DNA of 64,000 bases, from NCBI RefSeq assembly GCF_002813455.1, contig NZ_PHHE01000001.1, positions 3,206,001-3,270,000 on the forward strand, in the 5' to 3' direction. Position numbers and translations under genes: made by a program. The stretch is from Pseudomonas baetica (GTDB taxonomy: Bacteria > Pseudomonadota > Gammaproteobacteria > Pseudomonadales > Pseudomonadaceae). The notes under the pieces were generated by a model. That model was not told the DNA's origin. It searched no databases and saw only the letters and a program-made list of their open reading frames with translations. Of this stretch, positions 57,424 to 64,000 are shown one piece after another; position 1 is the first letter of the stretch; each line of letters opens with the position of its first letter.

Positions 57424-57891
57424 ATGAGCACTCTGCAACCCGACACCCTGATCAAAAACCCGCACGGCTGCCACGTCGTGTCTTCGGTAGAAGTGCCAAC
57501 GGACGCCGCGCAAGTCTGGGCGGTGGTCGGCAACTTTGGCGGTTTCGACCAATTCATTCCGGCACTGTCGCACATCGAAATGACCGGTGAGGGCGTGTCC
57601 TCGCTGCGCAAGAAATTCTTCAAGGACGGCAATGTGGTGGTTGAACAACTCAACTCCCGCGATGAACAGGCGCGGAGCATGACCTGGACAACGATCTACA
57701 ACACGTTAGGTGTGGCCAATCTGTGGGCGGCGATGAATGTGGAGTCGCTGGGGGAAGGCAAGTCGCGGGCGACCTGGACGATCATTGCCGAGCCTGCCAG
57801 CGGGGGGGCCGAGGCGTTGCCTGGGTTCAAGGATTTTGTGCAGGGGTTTGCCGATGATGCGATGGGGAATGTTTTTAAGCTGTTTGTTTAA
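57424..57891 (+). CDS. mgoD: MgoD/PvfD, SRPBCC (polyketide-cyclase-like) protein
   Basis: A 155-residue SRPBCC/START-like protein with a hydrophobic ligand cavity fold. It starts 22 bases after mgoA, with AAGGAG upstream. Visible pattern: SSVEVPTDAAQVWAVVGNFGGFDQFIPAL (the helix-grip opening), GEGVSSLRKKFF, and a C-terminal helix GFKDFVQGFADDAMGNVFK. Members bind or cyclise small hydrophobic molecules. It is the last gene of the mgo-like operon; its role in signal formation is not established. Confidence 0.88.
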   Translation: MSTLQPDTLIKNPHGCHVVSSVEVPTDAAQVWAVVGNFGGFDQFIPALSHIEMTGEGVSSLRKKFFKDGNVVVEQLNSRDEQARSMTWTTIYNTLGVANLWAAMNVESLGEGKSRATWTIIAEPASGGAEALPGFKDFVQGFADDAMGNVFKLFV

Positions 57892-57923
57892 GGCCTGAGC
57901 TCAGCGTTGGCTGAGCTACCGCT

Positions 57924-58012
57924 TTCGCGAGCAAGCCCGCTCCCACAGGATCTTGGTCGTACACAACTATTGTGTGCGCCCAAAAACTTGTGGGAGCGAG
58001 CTTGCCCGCGAA
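57924..58012. repeat. REPIN (variant arms)
   Basis: Inverted arms TTCGCGAGCAAGCCCGCTCCCACA and TGTGGGAGCGAGCTTGCCCGCGAA with a 41-base spacer, between convergent mgoD and the chemoreceptor gene. A small hairpin (ACACAACTATTGTGTG) lies in the spacer. Confidence 0.88.
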
Positions 58013-58026
58013 GAACGATAACGCGG

Positions 58027-59907
58027 TCAGATTTTGAAACTGTCGACCAACTGCTTCAGGCGATTGGCCTGCTGCGACAACGCATCACAATCCTTCAACG
58101 TCTCGTTGAGGTTGGCGACGCTCTGCTGGTTCAACAGGTTGATCTGGTTAACGTCAACGTTGAGGGTTTCCACCACCGCCGTCTGCTCTTCAGTGGCAGC
58201 AGCCACCGATTGGTTCATACCGTCGATTTCGCCGATGCGCTGGGTCACGCTGACCAGACGCAAACCGGCCTGGTTCGCTACTTCAACACTCTGCTCGCTG
58301 GACGCCTGACTGGCGTTCATAGTGCTCACCGCTTCACGCGAACCAACCTGCAACGAAGTGATCATCTTGTGGATCTCTTCCGCCGATTCCTGGGTACGGT
58401 GGGCGAGGTTACGCACCTCGTCCGCCACCACCGCAAAACCACGCCCGGCTTCACCGGCACGCGCCGCCTCGATGGCCGCGTTGAGCGCCAACAGATTGGT
58501 CTGCTGCGAGATGCCTTTGATCACATCGAGGATGTGGCCGATGTTGTCGGTGCTGGCATTCAGGGTTTCGATCTGGGTGCACGACAGGCTGATCTTCTGC
58601 GACAACTCGGTCATCGCCAGAATGGTTTGCTCAACCACTTGGCGACCGTCATCGGCCTGCTCGCTCGCGCCGCTGGCGTGTTGCGAAGCATCGGCGGCGT
58701 TGCGGGCGATTTCCTGCGTGGCAGCGCCCAATTCGTTGATTGCAGCGGCCACGCTGTTGGTCCGTGCGCTTTGCTCATCGGAACCGACAATCGAGGCGTT
58801 CGAGGAAGCCATGACGCGTTGCGACAGGTCGTGTACGTGACGGGTCGCCGACGACACTTCGGAAATCGACGCGTGAATCCGTTCAACGAACTGGTTAAAC
58901 GAACTGCCCAATTCACCGAACTCGTCCTTGCTCTCAACCACCAGGCGGCGGGTCAGATCGCCTTCGCCCTGAGCGATGTCCTGCATTGCACGGCCCATCG
59001 TGATCAGTGGACGCATCAGTACGGTGATCAACAGGCTAAGGAATACGGCAATGGCCCCCACCGCCACGAACATCGCGATCAACGCCGAGGTACGGAATTG
59101 GCTCAGTGCGGCGTAGGCTTTGTCGCGGTCAATCGACAGACCGATGTACCACTCGGCATTCGGCAGACCGGTGACCGGGGTGAACGACAGGATGCGTTCC
59201 TGACCATTGAGCACCACGTTCTGGTTGCCCTTCTCGATACGTACGCTGGAGTTCGGATAAATGTCCTTCAGGTTCTTCATCACCTGATCTTTGTCCGGGC
59301 TGACGATCACCTGACCGTCCCCGCTGACCAGGAACGCATGACCGAGGCCACCGAAGTCCACCGAGTTGATGATCTTCACCAGTGTTTCCAGGCTCAGGTC
59401 ACCGCCAACGACGCCGAGCAGTTCGCCATTCTTCTTCACCGGCATCGCGATGGTCACCACCAGACCGCCGACGGCGGCCATGTAAGGCGGGGTTAGCATC
59501 GTCTTGTCGGCGGTGACTGCTTGCTTGTACCAAGGACGCTGACGCGGGTCATAACTGTCCGGCATCTTTGCGTCCGGGCGCTGGGTGAACACACCGTTGG
59601 CCTGGCCGACATAGGTGAACTGGAAGTTCGAGGTGAACGCCGGCTGATCAACCAGGCCCGGGAAATCGGCGTCTTTGCCCTGATGAGCAACGTTCTGCGC
59701 GAGGTTTTCCAGCACCAGAATCCGCCCGCTCATCCAGTTCTGCACGCTGCTGGCGGTCAGATCACCGGCCTGTTGCACGGAGGACTGAAGGTTCTGGCGA
59801 ATGGTATTTCGCTGCAGATAGTCGTTGTAGAGGGTGAACAAAGCGAAAGCCAGGACCACGACGCCCGAGGCGGCCAACAGGATTTTATGGCTGAACTTGA
59901 GATTCAT
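58027..59907 (-). CDS. Methyl-accepting chemotaxis protein, dCache sensor
   Basis: Transmembrane chemoreceptor of 626 residues. The ATG at 59907 is preferred over one at 59979 because it starts a normal first TM helix (about 8-30). A periplasmic dCache_1 domain (about 35-275) follows, containing [12 protein letters not shown] and, after it, PPYMAAVGG and [12 protein letters not shown]2 is at about 277-300, HAMP at about 300-355, then the MCP signalling domain with the hairpin tip [31 protein letters not shown]. The Y-x-x-R-x-R-P-W-Y part fits amino-acid-type dCache sensors, but the Y-x-D motif expected later reads Y-M-A, so the ligand may not be an amino acid. Confidence 0.93.
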   Translation of the reverse strand: MNLKFSHKILLAASGVVVLAFALFTLYNDYLQRNTIRQNLQSSVQQAGDLTASSVQNWMSGRILVLENLAQNVAHQGKDADFPGLVDQPAFTSNFQFTYVGQANGVFTQRPDAKMPDSYDPRQRPWYKQAVTADKTMLTPPYMAAVGGLVVTIAMPVKKNGELLGVVGGDLSLETLVKIINSVDFGGLGHAFLVSGDGQVIVSPDKDQVMKNLKDIYPNSSVRIEKGNQNVVLNGQERILSFTPVTGLPNAEWYIGLSIDRDKAYAALSQFRTSALIAMFVAVGAIAVFLSLLITVLMRPLITMGRAMQDIAQGEGDLTRRLVVESKDEFGELGSSFNQFVERIHASISEVSSATRHVHDLSQRVMASSNASIVGSDEQSARTNSVAAAINELGAATQEIARNAADASQHASGASEQADDGRQVVEQTILAMTELSQKISLSCTQIETLNASTDNIGHILDVIKGISQQTNLLALNAAIEAARAGEAGRGFAVVADEVRNLAHRTQESAEEIHKMITSLQVGSREAVSTMNASQASSEQSVEVANQAGLRLVSVTQRIGEIDGMNQSVAAATEEQTAVVETLNVDVNQINLLNQQSVANLNETLKDCDALSQQANRLKQLVDSFKI

Positions 59908-60300
59908 TTCATGGGACTTCTTATGCAAAAGTGGGGATGCGTTGGGGATGCAACATTCCATGTAGCTCCAAATATCCAATAGCTGGCAGGCAGCTTTCTG
60001 ATGGCCGCTCTACTTTGGTGCACGCATGTCTCACTAGTCTGTCGGCACGAATCGGAGAAATCTTAGGGCTGTGTAGGAAATGGATGGTATTTACGCCAAA
60101 TTCCCGCCGAACGGCGTGCCAGAGCGCTCGAAGCAACGTTTTATTGAACGCTATTCGAGTGGTCGTTGCAAAAACTCAAGCCCTTGATAAAAAAGCGGCT
60201 AATTTTCATTTGTGACGTTAGGGCCATCGCGTTCATGCCCTCACCTGAGCTCGCAACATAGGGCGCTCTAAATAGCCATCACGGCTGGCTGAATACCTCG
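59908..60300. other. Intergenic stretch with no supportable gene
   Basis: Upstream region of the chemoreceptor gene (promoter on the minus strand near its start, not resolved) and unrecognised sequence toward the decayed receptor. Short open frames here lack ribosome sites and coding bias. Confidence 0.5.
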
Positions 60301-60302
60301 CT

Positions 60303-60780
60303 GCGCGCGTCTGGAGCAGCGGAGGCCTTGGGCCGATCAACGTGTTCAACCCGGTGATGGCGATTCGGCGATCGACATATACGGCGAGACGAACTATCTG
60401 CGTCGCCCGGAGTAGACCGGGGTTTATCTGCAAGACGTGATCGAGATAGACAAATGGCGCTTATCGCTGGGCCCGCGCCAGGACTGGGTCGAGACCTCTG
60501 ACGAAAACCGCATCGCTGAAGCCGCGCGTCCTGAAGGCACTGAAATCAACCACCGTCGTCGTACCAAACTCACTGGCCACGCCGATCTATTCAATAGCGG
60601 TTTGGCGCCTTACGTCAGCTACTCCGAGTCGCTCACCCGAACTGGTTGCAGACAGCCCGGGCAACCCGTTGGCGCCTACAGATGGCCATATGAGCTCGCT
60701 GTGGGCTGACTATAGGTTCGACAGCGCGGCGCTCGATGGCCTTCATTTAGGCGGTGGTGTGCACCGTTCAGGGGGATTGT
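60303..60780 (+). pseudogene. Remnant of a TonB-dependent siderophore receptor
   Basis: Recognisable barrel segments survive: GLGPINVFNPV, then DSAIDIYGETNYLRRPE, a TAG stop (60413-60415) where receptors have Q, then TGVYLQDVIEIDKWRLSLGPRQDWVET, FNSGLAPYVSYSESL, and after a break SSLWADYRFDSAALDGLHLGGGV. A one-base deletion near 60354 shifts the frame before the stop, and another shift follows near 60640. The plug, the TonB box and the end of the barrel are missing. These match ferrichrome/pyoverdine-type receptors (FpvA/FoxA class). Confidence 0.85.
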
Positions 60781-60812
60781 GGCTCTGGTTGTTGTTGCTA
60801 CCCGAGCGTCTA

Positions 60813-61051
60813 TGAAGCTCGAGTGCGTAAACCCACTGAAGCGTTGGGGTGACGCATCTGAGTTATCAACAGGCATACGACTGGGCAGTGTTTTGATTGT
60901 TGGGTTATCGGGGGCTGGCGTCTACATCTGGAGGCGCAAGTGGCAGGCTCGCACAGCAGCAAAGCTCGCGGAGCCGTTTAATTCTGTGGGCCCTGAAACG
61001 AGAAAACCCCTGTCTGCGTTAGCAGACAGGGGTCTCGGAATTCAATCTTGA
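60813..61051 (+). other. Short open frame, possible remnant of a PepSY-type protein
   Basis: An open frame of about 80 codons with one hydrophobic stretch ending in GVYIWRRKWQ, which looks like the last helix of PepSY-TM proteins that often follow siderophore-receptor genes. It runs into the rRNA terminator and 5S gene, so it cannot be an intact gene. This is a weak suggestion. Confidence 0.2.
61003..61032 (-). terminator. Terminator of the distal 5S gene
   Basis: An 11-base perfect stem, CCCCTGTCTGC / GCAGACAGGGG, with a 4-base loop and a T run on the minus strand, about 14 bases past the 3' end of the second (distal) 5S gene; this is the end of the rRNA operon. Confidence 0.92.
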
Positions 61052-61162
61052 CGATGACCTACTCTCACATGGGGAAACCCCACACTACCATCGGCGATGC
61101 ATCGTTTCACTTCTGAGTTCGGGATGGGATCAGGTGGTTCCAACGCTCTATGGTCGTCAAGA
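61047..61162 (-). rRNA. 5S rRNA, distal copy
   Basis: About 116 bases matching Pseudomonas 5S rRNA in full (GAACCACCTGATCCCATCCC, GTGTGGGGTTTCCCCATGTG, closing helix TTGACGAC...). It differs from the other copy by one base (T at 61112 versus G at 61334 on the plus strand). It is preceded by a terminator, so it is expressed by read-through or from its own promoter. Confidence 0.95.
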
Positions 61163-61225
61163 AATTCTGTAGCTGACTCGTCAACACGGTAACGTGCCAG
61201 CAAAAATGGGAACTTCTACTAAAAA

Positions 61226-61258
61226 CAAAACCCCAATTGCTTTCGCAATTGGGGTTTC
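61226..61258 (-). terminator. Terminator between the two 5S genes
   Basis: Stem ACCCCAATTGC / GCAATTGGGGT with loop TTTC, followed on the minus strand by a run of T (TTTTGTTTTT). It lies about 11 bases past the proximal 5S gene. It differs in sequence from the distal terminator. Confidence 0.92.
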
Positions 61259-61268
61259 GGAATTTAAT

Positions 61269-61384
61269 CTTGACGATGACCTACTCTCACATGGGGAAAC
61301 CCCACACTACCATCGGCGATGCATCGTTTCACTGCTGAGTTCGGGATGGGATCAGGTGGTTCCAACGCTCTATGGTCGTCAAGA
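61269..61384 (-). rRNA. 5S rRNA, proximal copy
   Basis: About 116 bases, same as the distal copy except for one base. It is the normal 5S of the operon, about 150 bases downstream of the 23S 3' end. Confidence 0.96.
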
Positions 61385-61536
61385 AATTCGGGTACTGAGT
61401 CGCGACCTGATGGCCTCGCTTCAGCAAATTGGGTATGTGACAGCTGTCGGTGTTTTGTGAACATCGAACTTTCGGTTCGTTTCGTCTTCACACACCGCAA
61501 TCTGGTCTCTTCGACGCAAATTGCTTGGGTGTTATA

Positions 61537-64000
<2,464 letters not shown>

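Overview
The window looks like chromosomal DNA of a Pseudomonas of the fluorescens complex. Supporting signs are high GC with strong GC3, many paired GCGAGC...TCCCACA palindromes (REPINs) between genes, a lapG-lapD / lapA / lapEBC surface-adhesin locus in the P. fluorescens Pf0-1 layout, a pgaABCD operon, an mgo/pvf signalling operon, and a Pseudomonas-type 23S-5S rRNA operon. Species assignment is inference; no database search was possible.

Layout. 1-0.9 kb: the start of a lipoprotein gene that runs off the left edge, and a PEBP-family secreted protein. 1.3-7.7 kb: pgaABCD (minus strand), the machinery for making, partly deacetylating and exporting poly-beta-1,6-N-acetylglucosamine. 7.9-10.3 kb: a YdgA-like DUF945 protein and an orphan two-helix membrane protein. 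10.4-15.5 kb: a five-gene operon (MarR regulator, FUSC inner-membrane protein, DUF1656 protein, HlyD-type adaptor, OprM/NodT outer-membrane lipoprotein), i.e. an AaeXAB-like efflux system. 15.6-17.0 kb: a RelE-like toxin with a Phd-like antitoxin, a DUF2789 protein and a YbaK-domain deacylase. 17.2-22.5 kb: a second tripartite pump (EmrB-like DHA2 MFS, EmrA-like adaptor, NodT lipoprotein) behind a LysR regulator. 22.7-26.4 kb: a TauD/TfdA dioxygenase and an ABC importer of the taurine/sulfonate class, probably for an organosulfur source.

26.8-50.6 kb: the Lap biofilm module. lapE-lapB-lapC (minus) encode a type I secretion system. lapA (plus, 15.3 kb, 5111 aa) encodes a giant adhesin with an N-terminal retention module and LapG site, about 38 hundred-residue repeats, a Calx-beta-like unit, a PA14-like domain, a VWA domain and C-terminal RTX repeats. 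lapG-lapD (minus) encode the periplasmic protease and the c-di-GMP receptor that restrains it. The adhesin repeats contain a perfect 2.4-kb tandem duplication. 50.8-51.5 kb: a GntR regulator. 52.3-57.9 kb: a four-gene operon (haem-oxygenase-like oxidase, AurF-like N-oxygenase, A-T-R NRPS, SRPBCC protein) matching mgoBCAD/pvfABCD, the pathway for diazeniumdiolate signals (valdiazen/leudiazen type); it has a long AT-rich leader. 58.0-59.9 kb: a dCache chemoreceptor. 60.3-61.0 kb: decayed TonB-dependent siderophore-receptor sequence. 61.0-64.0 kb: the 3' part of an rRNA operon on the minus strand, with two tandem 5S genes, each with its own terminator, and a 23S gene cut by the right edge.

Together the window carries two matrix systems (PNAG and LapA), the c-di-GMP switch for one of them, a small-molecule signalling operon and two export pumps. 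The most interesting parts are the mgo/pvf operon with its leader, the exact lapA duplication, a REPIN inserted in frame in an efflux lipoprotein gene, and the double 5S arrangement.
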